Below are positions 18,792-27,043 of a stretch of DNA of 64,000 nucleotides, piece after piece. Source of the stretch: Hormoscilla sp. GUM202 (GTDB lineage: Bacteria; Cyanobacteriota; Cyanobacteriia; Cyanobacteriales; Desertifilaceae). The stretch is from NCBI GenBank assembly GCA_005518205.2, contig RFFC02000032.1, positions 16,233-80,232 of the forward strand, given 5' to 3'. The position numbers were made by a program, and so were the translations under genes. Within the stretch, counting starts at the first letter, position 1. The number at the start of each line of letters is the position of its first letter. Below the pieces are notes generated by a model. It ran no database searches and was not told where the DNA came from. It saw nothing but the letters and a program-made list of their open reading frames with translations.

Positions 18792-19466
18792 ATGGGAGTG
18801 ATTATGACACAACAGCCTGCAATTAGCTTACAAGAGGCGATCGAACAGCGCCGTGCGGCCCGTTCTTTCCGCCCCGATCCTATTCCCCAAGATACTTTAA
18901 CAGAAATTCTGCGCTTAGGGGTGCGATCGCCTTCTGGATTCAATTTACAACCCTGGCGTTTTGTGCTAGTCAGGGAGCAACAGAATAAGGAAAAGCTCAA
19001 AGCATGTGCCTTCGATCAGCCTCAGGTAATAGAAGCGCCGGTGGTGCTGATCTGTTGTGGCGATCGGCGAGTACACAGCAGCGAGTATATTGAGGAGACG
19101 ATCGCTCTGGGGAAAGAAACTGGTGCGGTGAATGATAAGTATGCTAAATTTATGCGCGGCTCTATTCCCGGGATATTTGAGAATCACCCCTGCTTTGAAT
19201 CGATAGAAGCTTGGACAAATCGCCATACAATGCTAGCGGTTGCCCATATCATGATTGTAGCGAAAAGCTTTGGCGTTGACAGCTGTCCGATGGAAGGGTT
19301 TGTGGCAGCGCAGGTAAAGGAAGCGTTTAATATTCCAGCAGAGGTGGATGTATGCTGTCTGTTACCTTTGGGTTATGCGAAGGAACCTTTTAAGCTGTAT
19401 GGCGGACGCTTTGGGTTAGATAAAGTCTGCTACGGCGAGAGTTTTGGAGCAGCATTTAAGCTGTAG
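18792..19466 (+). CDS. Nitroreductase family protein
   Basis: The protein is 224 residues (220 if it starts at 18804, MTQQPAISL). It shows the FMN-binding RRAARSFRPDPIP motif near the N-terminus, SPSGFNLQPWRFVLV at about 45-60 and a C-terminal PLGYAKEPFK. It should be an FMN-dependent NAD(P)H oxidoreductase; its substrate cannot be told. The upstream plmA stop (TAA) touches its ATG, so both are likely on one transcript. The frame is intact. Confidence 0.85.
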   Translation: MGVIMTQQPAISLQEAIEQRRAARSFRPDPIPQDTLTEILRLGVRSPSGFNLQPWRFVLVREQQNKEKLKACAFDQPQVIEAPVVLICCGDRRVHSSEYIEETIALGKETGAVNDKYAKFMRGSIPGIFENHPCFESIEAWTNRHTMLAVAHIMIVAKSFGVDSCPMEGFVAAQVKEAFNIPAEVDVCCLLPLGYAKEPFKLYGGRFGLDKVCYGESFGAAFKL

Positions 19467-19699
19467 GGTGGAATGGCACTGACTTAAGGAACAAAGTTGT
19501 TAATGTCATTGCGATTTTTCGCTGCGCGAAAAATCGCAATGACTTCTAGGATATTTCAGCTTAAATCAGTGACATTCCCTGTAGGGTGGGCCGTGCCCAC
19601 TGTCAAATGTTAACTTAGAAACCCGGTTTTTACGAAACAACCGAGTTTCTTAATTCACCAGTCGGATAGCAGCAAAATTATAATGTATTGGTATTGCTT
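19467..19699. repeat. Spacer with inverted repeat and degenerate repeats
   Basis: A hairpin at 19504-19543 pairs GTCATTGCGATTTTTCGC with GCGAAAAATCGCAATGAC. The same GTCATTGCG motif recurs at 23124-23209. A second short palindrome (AGAAACCCGG...CCGAGTTTCT, about 19618-19650) belongs to the AAACCGGGTTT repeat family. The first hairpin may act as a terminator for the nitroreductase transcript, but it lacks a T run. There is no gene. Confidence 0.55.
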
Positions 19700-20047
19700 A
19701 TGGTACTCGCAATTGTAGCTGAACCTGCACCACTAAAAATTATCGCTGATAATGTCGTTCGGGTAGGCAAAACTCGCGTAACCCTTGACACGGTAGTTGC
19801 GGTATTCAAACAAGGAACAACGGCAGAAGAAATTGTTTATCGCTATCCGTCACTGAAGCATGCTGATGTTTACGGGACTATTGCCTTCTATCTCAACCAT
19901 CAGCAAGAAGTGGAAGCCTACTTACTGCAACGGCAGCAGCAAGCCCAAGAAGTTCGGAAGATGAACGAGGCGAAGTTCGATCCCCAAGGCTTACGCGATC
20001 GATTACTTGCTCGCAAAGTGGAAAGAGAAGCATGTTGTGCTGAGTGA
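19700..20047 (+). CDS. DUF433-family antitoxin-like protein
   Basis: This small protein (115 residues from the ATG at 19700) has the DUF433 core: VGKTRVTLDTVVAVFKQGTT, AEEIVYRYPSLKHADVYGTI. The C-terminus is helical and charged. DUF433 proteins usually sit directly upstream of a PIN-like DUF5615 toxin. Here the partner overlaps by a few bases but is internally deleted. It is probably an orphan antitoxin, with an intact frame. Confidence 0.82.
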   Translation: MVLAIVAEPAPLKIIADNVVRVGKTRVTLDTVVAVFKQGTTAEEIVYRYPSLKHADVYGTIAFYLNHQQEVEAYLLQRQQQAQEVRKMNEAKFDPQGLRDRLLARKVEREACCAE

Positions 20048-20213
20048 TGAAAACTTCGATAACACCATTGTTAGGGGACTACTGCGTCGTAGACCAAGTA
20101 TCGATATTGTCCGAGTTCAGGATGTCGGTTTATCTATAGAAGATATTATCATCATTTTAGATTGTAGTTTAGAAGGAGAATTGGAAGGGCAAATCCACTA
20201 TATTCCATTTTAG
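20037..20213 (+). pseudogene. DUF5615 PIN-like toxin with internal in-frame deletion
   Basis: It begins LSDENFDNTIVRGLLRR and DIVRVQDVGLS, the expected N-terminus of DUF5615 nucleases. It then jumps straight to IEDIIIILDCSLEGELEGQI, the expected C-terminus. The middle of roughly 50 residues, which carries the later acidic residues (usually an ILLTHD-type motif), is missing but the frame is kept. The protein would be ~58 residues and inactive as a nuclease. It overlaps the DUF433 stop. Selection for a harmless toxin is a plausible inference. Confidence 0.78.
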
Positions 20214-20453
20214 TGCAAGACTAGGTTCGCCTTTTGTCAGGAAGATATCGCAAGGACAAAAAATGGCTATATTCGCAATATTTAGCGAGCGATCGCCTTT
20301 TGAGGACTGGGCATTTTAAGAAAATGAAATAGCCCTAGGCAAAAAATAAGTTACATCAAATTTAAAGTGGGTATATAATAGTTTATATGGTGGGTTTCGG
20401 CATCGCAACCAAGCAACAAGATAATTAAAACGCTGTTGAGAACCGAGGTAGTT
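20214..20453. other. Intergenic spacer, no gene seen
   Basis: Low-complexity AT-rich DNA with one HIP1 octamer. No open frame with a recognisable product or clear promoter was found. Confidence 0.4.
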
Positions 20454-20632
20454 ATGACGCTATTGCTAACTCCAGAAACGAAACGGGCGATCGCAGAGCA
20501 AGTGGAAAGCGGTCGCTACTCCACCGCCAAGTGGTGCTCGAAGTCCTGCGACCTAATGGAAAAGTGACTGATGGGGATCTGGTTATCGATCGCCTAATAA
20601 AGAAAATGACAGCTATGAAAAATAGATCGTAG
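20454..20632 (+). pseudogene. ParD-like antitoxin remnant
   Basis: The start MTLLLTPETKRAIAEQVES, then GRYSTA, is typical of ParD/CopG-type antitoxins. After that the frame shifts: VVLEVL is readable only in another frame, and the in-frame product ends after 38 residues. No ParE toxin follows. It is a decayed type II antitoxin. Confidence 0.65.
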
Positions 20633-20770
20633 GTTTGGTTTCCGATTTTTCTGAGGTACGAAACCAAACGTTCCTGTATAATCATTGAAACTTGATTATA
20701 GGAAATAGCAGGTGGCGGGCGATCGCATGTAGGATGTGGTGGGAGATCGCATGGTAGTAGAGAAACCGGG

Positions 20771-20940
20771 GGCGTTGCACATTTTTGGGATGATAGCAGC
20801 CAATTGTTGAAAATTGCACTTTGGCTAATTGCTAATTGAAAAGAGTAAATCCATCTATTCATGACAAAAAATGACTATCGAGATTAACCTTTGAGTATTA
20901 GCAATTAGCAACCCTTATCATCCCGGAGTTGTGCAACGCC
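20771..20940. mobile_element. 170-bp MITE-like element
   Basis: The ends are perfect 10-bp inverted repeats GGCGTTGCAC / GTGCAACGCC, extended by imperfect pairing of TTTGGGATGATA and TTATCATCCC. The inside holds AATTGTTGAAAATTGC-type sequence. Partial copies occur at about 50727-50875 and near 59320. No coding capacity. Confidence 0.72.
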
Positions 20941-21081
20941 AAACCGGGTTTATTTAAAAATCTCGGTAGGGATGGCAAGATTTTGAGCAGAAACCAGGTT
21001 TCTGGTATGGTGGCGATAGAGAGGCGATCGCCCGCCCGGCCCCATGCGATCGCCAATGCCCGTGTATGGGCAGTATGGATA

Positions 21082-21593
21082 TCACTCTGGTTGTCCTAGC
21101 TTCTCCAGTAACCGCTTACGGTTATTGATTGCTATTTGGTAGTTATAATCAAATTCAAGGGCTTTGTTATAGGATTTTAGCGCTTCATCGTATCGTTCAA
21201 TTTCTCTAGCGCCCATCCTCTGTTATTCCAAGCTTCATGGTAGTCTGGCTTGATTTCTATCGCTTTTTCATATGATGCGAGCGCCTCACTGTACCGTTGC
21301 AATTTATATAGCGCATTGCCTCTGTTATACCAAGCCTCATGCTTGTCTGGCTTGATTTCTATCGCTTTGTCATAGGATGCGATCGCCTCACTGTACCGTT
21401 GCAATTTCCCTAGCGCATTGCCTCTGCCATTCCAAGCCTCATGCTTGTCTGGCTTGATTTCTATCGCTTTGTCATAGGATGCGATCGCCTCACTGTACCG
21501 TTGCAATTTCCCTAGCGCATTGCCTCTGCCATTCCAAGCCTCATGCTTGTCTGGCTTGATTTCTATCGCTTTGTCATAGGATGCGAGCGCCAT
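21082..21593 (-). pseudogene. TPR-repeat protein fragment, frameshifted
   Basis: Four tetratricopeptide repeats of the form EAWNGRGNALGKLQRYSEAI / ASYDKAIEIKPDKH are intact, two nearly identical at DNA level. After WALEKLN a one-base deletion shifts the frame; the original continues ERYDEALKSYNKALEFD... to a TGA at 21082-21084. The N-terminus is also missing: upstream codons (MNSSTLATRQAANALPQ) are in another frame. TPR arrays mediate protein contacts; the original partner is unknown. Confidence 0.8.
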
Positions 21594-21851
21594 TGAGGTA
21601 GGGCATTAGCGGCCTGGCGCGTAGCTAGGGTTGATGAATTCATAGCGATTTTAATTTGTCCCGTGACATTACTCTTATTATAGATTAGCAGGGTGCATTT
21701 GCTATTGTGCAAGAGCGTAGCTGCCAGGTAGCCCCCCTAGATCCCGTTCCCAGGGGTCGCCAGGTAACGAGGAAATGTGCTAATCTGCTCGCAGCAAGCT
21801 TTTCCAGTTCCCTTACTATATCATATAATCACCTTTACCAGGTCTAGACCC

Positions 21852-22218
21852 GTGAAAACTACAGGCATCCATCATCTGCTCTAACTATGAAAAATCCAAG
21901 CACTTCTATGTGGAAGTTCTCGGTTTCTCCATTATCCAAGAAACCTTCAGAAAAGAGCGCAACTCTTACAAATTATATCTGCGCGTGGGCCATCGCGACC
22001 AAATTGAACTGTTTTCATTTCCCAACCCGCCCCACAGAGTGAATAACCCAGAAGCTTGTGGACTCAGACATTTAGCTTTTGCCGTCGAGAACCTCAATGC
22101 CACAGTTGAGCAGTTAAAATCTCAGGGAGTGGCCGTAGAAGAAATCAGATTTGATGAAATTACAGGCAAGCGGTTTACTTTCTTTAAGGATCCAGATGAC
22201 TTGCCTCTGGGAATATGA
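21852..22218 (+). pseudogene. VOC (glyoxalase/dioxygenase fold) family pseudogene
   Basis: A GTG at 21852 starts VKTTGIHH, then a short deletion removes the usual VAII and shifts the frame. The remainder reads CSNYEKSKHFYVEVLGFSII and HLAFAVENLNATVEQLKSQG, matching VOC metalloenzymes. The C-terminus is also altered (DDLPLGI then stop; relatives have LPLEIYE). At least two lesions make a functional enzyme unlikely. Confidence 0.75.
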
Positions 22219-22252
22219 ACAATGAAGATCCTACCCCAAATCCAGGAGGCGG

Positions 22253-22340
22253 GGAAGCACTATAGTGCTTACTACAAACCTCCTAAGCACTTTAGTGCTT
22301 ACTACAAACCTCCTAAGCACTTTAGTGCTTACTACAAACC
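22253..22340. repeat. 31-bp tandem repeat, three copies
   Basis: The unit CCTCCTAAGCACTTTAGTGC plus TTACTACAAA is repeated about three times with small changes. Each unit contains a GCACTTTAGTGC palindrome. The motif is related to the AACACTTCAGTGTTT palindromes at 31690 and 47735. The gap 22219-22461 has no gene. Confidence 0.8.
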
Positions 22341-22461
22341 GTTTACATTTCTTAACAGAGCTTGATTTATTTTCAATCTCTGTTTTGTCTATTAGGATAC
22401 TGTTATTTCCAAATAGTCAGTAATACTCTGATAAGATGCAAGTTAGCACAGAGAGAGATTC

Positions 22462-23064
22462 ATGAGTATTCATGCTGAACAACTGCACGATTCACAAGGA
22501 AAAGTAGCTGAATTGATGAGTGAGCCAACATTCTACTACTTTGCCTATGGTTCCTGTATGTGCCCAGTAGACTTAAAGCGCTCCTTCTCAGAAGATACCC
22601 ATAGTTATGTAATTGGTCCAGGAAAAGTGTCAGGCTATCGACTGCGCTTTAGTCGCCGTTCCCTTCGTCGCCAATGTGGTGCCCTCGATATCGTACCAGA
22701 CCCCACTTCCTATGTCGAAGGCGTGCTTTATCAGTTGCCTTGGTCGTGTCCAGAGACGCCCACCCCTAGGGTGGGCGCTCTCGGACACGAGCGACTCAGC
22801 GATCGCCTGGACGAAAGAGAGGAAATTCCCCGTAACGGCTATCGACGGGAAGCGATCTCGGTAGAATGTGGCGGGCAGATATATGAAGACGTGCGGACCT
22901 ATGTCGTGGTGCAGAAACTGCCACAAGAACTGGCCCCCAACGACTGGTATTTCCATGTCGTGATGCGGGGTGCCGTTACCTGCGGACTCTCGGAGGAGTA
23001 TTGCTGGAAATTGTTCCATCACATGCATCAACTGCAACAGCATCAGTGGGGAACGCAATACTGA
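22462..23064 (+). CDS. Gamma-glutamylcyclotransferase-like protein with in-frame palindrome insert
   Basis: The 200-residue product has the FAYGSCM substrate-loop motif (about 28-34) of the GGCT/AIG2 fold, and GYRLRFSRRSLRRQCGALDI and YVEGVLYQLP. A 48-bp insertion after LPW adds 16 residues (PETPTPRVGALG region), then RLSDRLDEREEIPRNGYRRE resumes. The insert is a near-perfect palindrome of the TCGTGTCC family. Its position between a beta strand and the catalytic-Glu region may be tolerated as a loop. The enzyme class cleaves gamma-glutamyl bonds. The ATG has a GAGAGAGA stretch upstream. Confidence 0.8.
   Translation: MSIHAEQLHDSQGKVAELMSEPTFYYFAYGSCMCPVDLKRSFSEDTHSYVIGPGKVSGYRLRFSRRSLRRQCGALDIVPDPTSYVEGVLYQLPWSCPETPTPRVGALGHERLSDRLDEREEIPRNGYRREAISVECGGQIYEDVRTYVVVQKLPQELAPNDWYFHVVMRGAVTCGLSEEYCWKLFHHMHQLQQHQWGTQY
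22744..22790. repeat. In-frame TCGTGTCC palindrome in the GGCT-like gene
   Basis: The arms TCGTGTCCAGAGACGCCCACC and GGTGGGCGCTCTCGGACACGA pair almost completely around a 5-base centre. The same arms flank intergenic repeats at about 9640, 34475 and 63670. Here the element is translated as extra residues. Confidence 0.85.
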
Positions 23065-23123
23065 CGATCGGCATAGGACGCATATTGCCTGTCCCAATAT
23101 CTCTCGGTTAATAACAATAACGT

Positions 23124-23210
23124 GTCATTGCGATTTTTCGCGCAGCGTGGGGGGGAGTCCAAACCGACATTGCGAGGGGGGATCGCCGCCAGGATCCCCC
23201 CTCGCAATGA
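23124..23210. repeat. GTCATTGCG inverted repeat
   Basis: GTCATTGCGATTTTTCGCGC at the left and GGGATCCCCCCTCGCAATGAC-type sequence at the right make a large hairpin, with GGGGGGATC/GATCCCCCC nested inside. It lies between the convergent GGCT-like and DarT-DarG genes and could end both transcripts. No gene in 23065-23244. Confidence 0.65.
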
Positions 23211-23244
23211 CAAATGTGCCCCTAAATCGCTAGTTGGGTTTCCT

Positions 23245-24432
23245 CTACTTAGATAGCAAAAACTCTGGAGATAGCAGATCTCTTGTTAGTTCCCTCTCCC
23301 CAGGCAAATATATAGCAACAGGAATATCAATTTCGGTCATATACTTGCACATCAAAGGACCAACATCCTGCCACTCCAACTGACCTAAACCACATCCCAG
23401 GGCCGGCAAAGCTAAAGATTGTATTCCTGACTTTTGGTAATTTTCGACTATCCACTGCAAACCCTTTTCTATTCCCTGCATATCCGCTTTATTTCGCCAA
23501 TGCTTTTTCGTCGGAAATAGCAAAAACCAAGTATGATGATTATTACCGTTTTCTAAATAAACCCATTCTTCAGCTAGTTCGTAAAAGATCGAAGACTCCC
23601 GTTTGTAAAGATAGGGTTTGCCCATTTCCATAATACCTTGCTTGCATAAATCCTCATATCTAACATAAAGATATGGAAACCGATATTTTGCCGTCGAGGC
23701 CAGTCCTTTGCCCATAACACCCACGCAGTTAACACTCACCGTCAGAGTCTGCATCGTAGAAAAGAACATATCTCCGCGAATCAGAGATATATTGCTAGTT
23801 AAAGAAATTCTCAAATCGGGCAAAAAGAACTTTTTCGGTTCCACCACAAGGGGGATTTTCTGGATAACTTTATCCTCCGAATCACTAATAACTTTTTCTA
23901 AATTATGCTTCGCTTTATCATTAGCGACATAGATCGATTGGATATAGCTTGCTGGGACCAAGTCAGGCACCAAACATTCAGCCATCATTTTCCTTTTCGA
24001 TCCATCTTCCGCGTTCCACCATTCTTTATCAATTTCATCCCTAATCTTAGGTAAAATTTCTTGACATTCACCGATCCGAATTATTTGCGACTCATTATGG
24101 GCAGCATTTCCAGTGGTAATAAAAATATTCGACTTCTTCAAAATACTTTTTTTTACGCAAATAATTGCAATTTCATCTTTTCGATCCTTTAAATAATATA
24201 GCATGGCATTGCGAGGTTGGAAATAAAGATTGGCAAAATCCCATAAAGTTTTTTCACCCTCTACAATTTTGGTAGCACGACGATTTAAAATTTCAAGATT
24301 ATATATTTTTTGATATGATAGATTTTCTTTCTCAACTAAAGCATGAGAAAAAATTCCCTTTTGCAAAATTGAAATAACATTGCCAAAATGAGTTATGTAG
24401 TATAGCCCTTCGATGCCAACCTTACGCGCCAT
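23245..24432 (-). CDS. DarT-DarG fusion: DNA ADP-ribosyltransferase toxin joined to macrodomain antitoxin
   Basis: The single 395-residue frame holds two domains. Residues 1 to ~205 are DarT (DUF4433): YYITHFGNVISILQKGIF, R51/R52, FANLYFQPRNAML and the glutamate motif AECLVP (E152). Residues ~212-395 are a DarG-type macrodomain: NCVGVMGKGLA (235-245), FPTKKHW and LPALGCGLGQLEW. DarT adds ADP-ribose to thymidine in single-stranded DNA and DarG removes it; the pair is a toxin-antitoxin and phage-defence module normally encoded by two adjacent genes. No internal stop or frameshift is seen. The product should be cytoplasmic and self-neutralising. It stands alone, beside repeat-rich gaps. Confidence 0.9.
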   Translation of the reverse strand: MARKVGIEGLYYITHFGNVISILQKGIFSHALVEKENLSYQKIYNLEILNRRATKIVEGEKTLWDFANLYFQPRNAMLYYLKDRKDEIAIICVKKSILKKSNIFITTGNAAHNESQIIRIGECQEILPKIRDEIDKEWWNAEDGSKRKMMAECLVPDLVPASYIQSIYVANDKAKHNLEKVISDSEDKVIQKIPLVVEPKKFFLPDLRISLTSNISLIRGDMFFSTMQTLTVSVNCVGVMGKGLASTAKYRFPYLYVRYEDLCKQGIMEMGKPYLYKRESSIFYELAEEWVYLENGNNHHTWFLLFPTKKHWRNKADMQGIEKGLQWIVENYQKSGIQSLALPALGCGLGQLEWQDVGPLMCKYMTEIDIPVAIYLPGERELTRDLLSPEFLLSK

Positions 24433-24569
24433 CTCTTTTACCCGATCTCGCTAAAGTCCTGAAAATTGAAAATTGCGAATTGACATGAATAAAACATCAA
24501 CAATTCTCAACTCTCAATTTTCATCGTTTCCTGGCTCCCGCCTGGGAACGAAATTCTCAATTCTCTATC

Positions 24570-24866
24570 CTACTTCCCGCCATAGTAGAAAGCAATTTCC
24601 TTGTCTTTCAGGGGCGCAAAGTCAGCGTCCAGAAGCATTTGATTCAGTTCCCCTTGCCCGATGTGCTTCGCCCCCGTGACAATGCGCGATCGCATGGTAT
24701 TGGAAACCCCATTGCGCTGCCTGCCCGCCTCCAAGGCCATCACTTTATGATACAGGTCCAGCTGTGCAGGGGGAATGGGGGAACTGTCCAGGTCCAGTCC
24801 TTGGGCGATCGCCTCATCGACTGCATCTGCGCCCTTGCTGCTTGGTGAATTTGTTTCCGGAGACAT
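24570..24866 (-). CDS. Conserved hypothetical protein (98 aa)
   Basis: It is a soluble small protein: disordered N-terminus (MSPETNSPSSKGADAVDEA), then a helical core (LDLYHKVMALEAGRQRNGVS, NTMRSRIVTGAKHIGQGEL) and the end FAPLKDKEIAFYYGGK. Codon use looks genuine and the frame is clean. I do not recognise the family with certainty; it resembles small cyanobacterial proteins of unknown role. The stretch 24433-24569 is AT-rich with no gene. Confidence 0.65.
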   Translation of the reverse strand: MSPETNSPSSKGADAVDEAIAQGLDLDSSPIPPAQLDLYHKVMALEAGRQRNGVSNTMRSRIVTGAKHIGQGELNQMLLDADFAPLKDKEIAFYYGGK

Positions 24867-24989
24867 ATGAATATCCGTGCTTGTTTACCCTAGTATTATA
24901 CTAAAGATCTGTCACAATCTAGCTCCTGCCAAGAGTCAGGCAGCAGTGGCGGCATTATACCATACCTAGACCTTCCCAGAGCCAAGCCC

Positions 24990-25301
24990 GATCTAGCCCG
25001 CGCAGGCGGGCTTTGTTCATGTAGCCGGACCCTTCAGGGTGAGGGCGGCTGTACGGTGGGGAAAGTCGCACCGGGTTAGGGCGAAGTATTTGGGAATATA
25101 AATTATCGGTTTGTTGACGAGGTTATCGCCCAAATGCTTCGCCCCTACAGGTGGGTTATTCGGGTGTATCTCACTTTTGCGATCTAGCCCGCGCAGGCGG
25201 GCTTTGTTCATGTAGCCGGACCCTTCAGGGTGAGGGCGGCGGGTGAGGGCGGCGGGTGAGGGCGGCGGGTGAGGGCGGCGAGGCAAATATGAGATGGACC
25301 C
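24990..25301. repeat. MITE-K copies with a 13-bp tandem expansion
   Basis: Two MITE-K cores (AGCCCGCGCAGGCGGGCTTT then GTAGCCGGACCCTTCAGGG) lie at about 24990-25052 and 25162-25301. The second has near-complete ends (GGGTGTATCTCACTTTT and GAGATGGACCC). Inside it the unit GGGTGAGGGCGGC is repeated about four times. Open frames across this block come from the repeats. Confidence 0.75.
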
Positions 25302-25385
25302 GGGTAATTGGGGTGCAAATTCATTTCCATCCCTTTCCCAGGATATACAATGATCCGAATGTAGGATTGATTTACTCACAGAACC

Positions 25386-26870
25386 ATGAAACTATTCTAT
25401 AAAATACCCGCAGCGTTACTTGGTGTGGCGGCTACTTTGGCCCTGGTGCAGCCTCAAATCGCTGTGGGGTTATCCTCCGAGGAAGTTGGCAAAATTGCTC
25501 AAGAAATTACTGTGCGGATCGTCATCGAAACACCAGGAACATATACTATTATTACTCACGCGGGCCGTCGCTATCGGGTTAATGCCAATCAAGACATGTG
25601 TATGCCTGGGATAGACTTAGCTATGTTGCGTTTTACTAGCACCCAAAGTTACCGCGTGGCAAATTTAGGGGATTCATCGCAATTAGTTGTAGGTAGGAAA
25701 ATCTATGTTTCAGGTTGGATCAGTACAATAGGTCCGTCGAACGAAAGAGAACGGGAATATCGGTTTCGGGATGGCAATATTGCCTCAACTGAGTCCAAAA
25801 CTGGGGAAGGCTATAGTTTAGTCCATACAAGTATTATTATACCGGGAATGAGTGGCGGTCCGATACTGGATGAGCAAGGGGATGTAGTGGGGATTAATGG
25901 ACTCGCCATACGAGTTCCATTGGTTGGGGCAACGGAATTTTTTGGCATTCCGATTAATATTTACAAGCCTATCTACCCCTCTCCCACCAACTACGTTCTA
26001 GCTAACACTCTCAAAGGTCATTCCTCCTCGGTTACGAGCGTCGCCATTAGTCCCGATGGGAAGTTGTTAGCCAGTGGCAGTTGGGACAAGACCATCAAGA
26101 TTTGGAATCTGGGAAGCGGCAGGTTACTGCGTACCCTCACTGGTCATTCCAACTTGGTTATAAGCGTCGCCATTAGTCCCGATGGCCAGTTGTTAGCCAG
26201 TGGTAGTAATGACAAGACCATCAAGATTTGGAATCTGGGAAGCGGCAGGTTACTGCGTACCCTCACTGGTGATTCCGACTGGGTTTGGAGCGTCGCCATT
26301 AGTCCCGATGGGCAGTTGTTAGCCAGTGGCAGTAGGGACAAGACCATCAAGATTTGGAATCTGGGAAGCAGCAGGTTACTGCGTACCCTCACTGGTCATT
26401 CCTACTCGGTTACTAGCGTCGCCTTTAGTCCCGATGGGCAGTTGTTAGCCAGTGGCAGTAGGGACGATACCATCAAGATTTGGAATCTGGGAAGCGGCAG
26501 GTTACTGCGTACCCTCACTGGTCATTCCAGCTTTGTTAATAGCGTCGCCTTTAGTCCCGATGGGCAGTTGTTAGCCAGTGGCAGTGATGACGATACCATC
26601 AAGATTTGGAATCTAGGAAGCGGCAGGTTACTGCGTACCCTCACTGGTCATTCGGGCTCGGTTAGTAGCGTCGCAATTAGTCCCGATGGGCAGTTGTTAG
26701 CCAGTGGCAGTAGGGACGATACCATCAAGATTTGGAATCTGGGAAGCAGCAGGTTACTGCGTACCCTCACTGGTCATTCCTACTCGGTTACTAGCGTCGC
26801 CTTTAGTCCCGATGGGCAGACAATTGTCAGTGGTGGTGGGTGTGATTGGTCAGGATGCAACGAGGACTAA
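25386..26870 (+). CDS. Secreted trypsin-like domain + WD40 propeller protein, 3' end cut by a MITE
   Basis: A signal peptide (about 1-29, ALLGVAATLALVQPQIAVG) is followed by a peptidase-like domain with the Asp motif (GIDLAMLRF) and the Ser motif (IPGMSGGPI). The stretch that should carry the catalytic His appears deleted: ITVRI runs straight into VIETPGTYTII. Then come about seven WD40 repeats (HSxxVTSVAFSPDGQLLASG, SRDDTIKIWNLGSG). The frame ends at a TAA made by the MITE-A insertion at 26868. Beyond the MITE the original frame continues YDIRIWRGQGR to a TGA at 27003-27005, so the last propeller strand is lost. It is likely periplasmic or surface-exposed. Confidence 0.85.
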   Translation: MKLFYKIPAALLGVAATLALVQPQIAVGLSSEEVGKIAQEITVRIVIETPGTYTIITHAGRRYRVNANQDMCMPGIDLAMLRFTSTQSYRVANLGDSSQLVVGRKIYVSGWISTIGPSNEREREYRFRDGNIASTESKTGEGYSLVHTSIIIPGMSGGPILDEQGDVVGINGLAIRVPLVGATEFFGIPINIYKPIYPSPTNYVLANTLKGHSSSVTSVAISPDGKLLASGSWDKTIKIWNLGSGRLLRTLTGHSNLVISVAISPDGQLLASGSNDKTIKIWNLGSGRLLRTLTGDSDWVWSVAISPDGQLLASGSRDKTIKIWNLGSSRLLRTLTGHSYSVTSVAFSPDGQLLASGSRDDTIKIWNLGSGRLLRTLTGHSSFVNSVAFSPDGQLLASGSDDDTIKIWNLGSGRLLRTLTGHSGSVSSVAISPDGQLLASGSRDDTIKIWNLGSSRLLRTLTGHSYSVTSVAFSPDGQTIVSGGGCDWSGCNED

Positions 26871-26969
26871 GTACATGGACAAAATTAATTTCACACACTC
26901 TCTCGCGCTAGTCTCCATATCCGGAGCATGTCGCCCATGGCTATGTGCAATTATTTTTGTCTAACTACT
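26870..26969. mobile_element. MITE-A copy 2 (100 bp), in the 3' end of the WD40 gene
   Basis: It is flanked by TA (26868-26869 and 26970-26971), is the same length as the copy at 4226-4325 and differs by about one base (CCCATGG for CCCCTGG). Its termini match IS630 A. The duplicated TA plus the first base of the element form the premature TAA stop. Confidence 0.93.
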
Positions 26970-27043
26970 TATGATATCAGGATTTGGAGGGGGCAGGGGC
27001 GGTGAGAGGGAAGGGGGCGGAGTTCGATGGATTTTCTAACCCC

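Noticed and set aside
21200..21600. Regularly spaced repeats that might be a CRISPR array
   Set aside because: The 102-bp periodicity is TPR codons (EAWNGRGNALGKLQRYSEAI); there are no unique spacers between short repeats.
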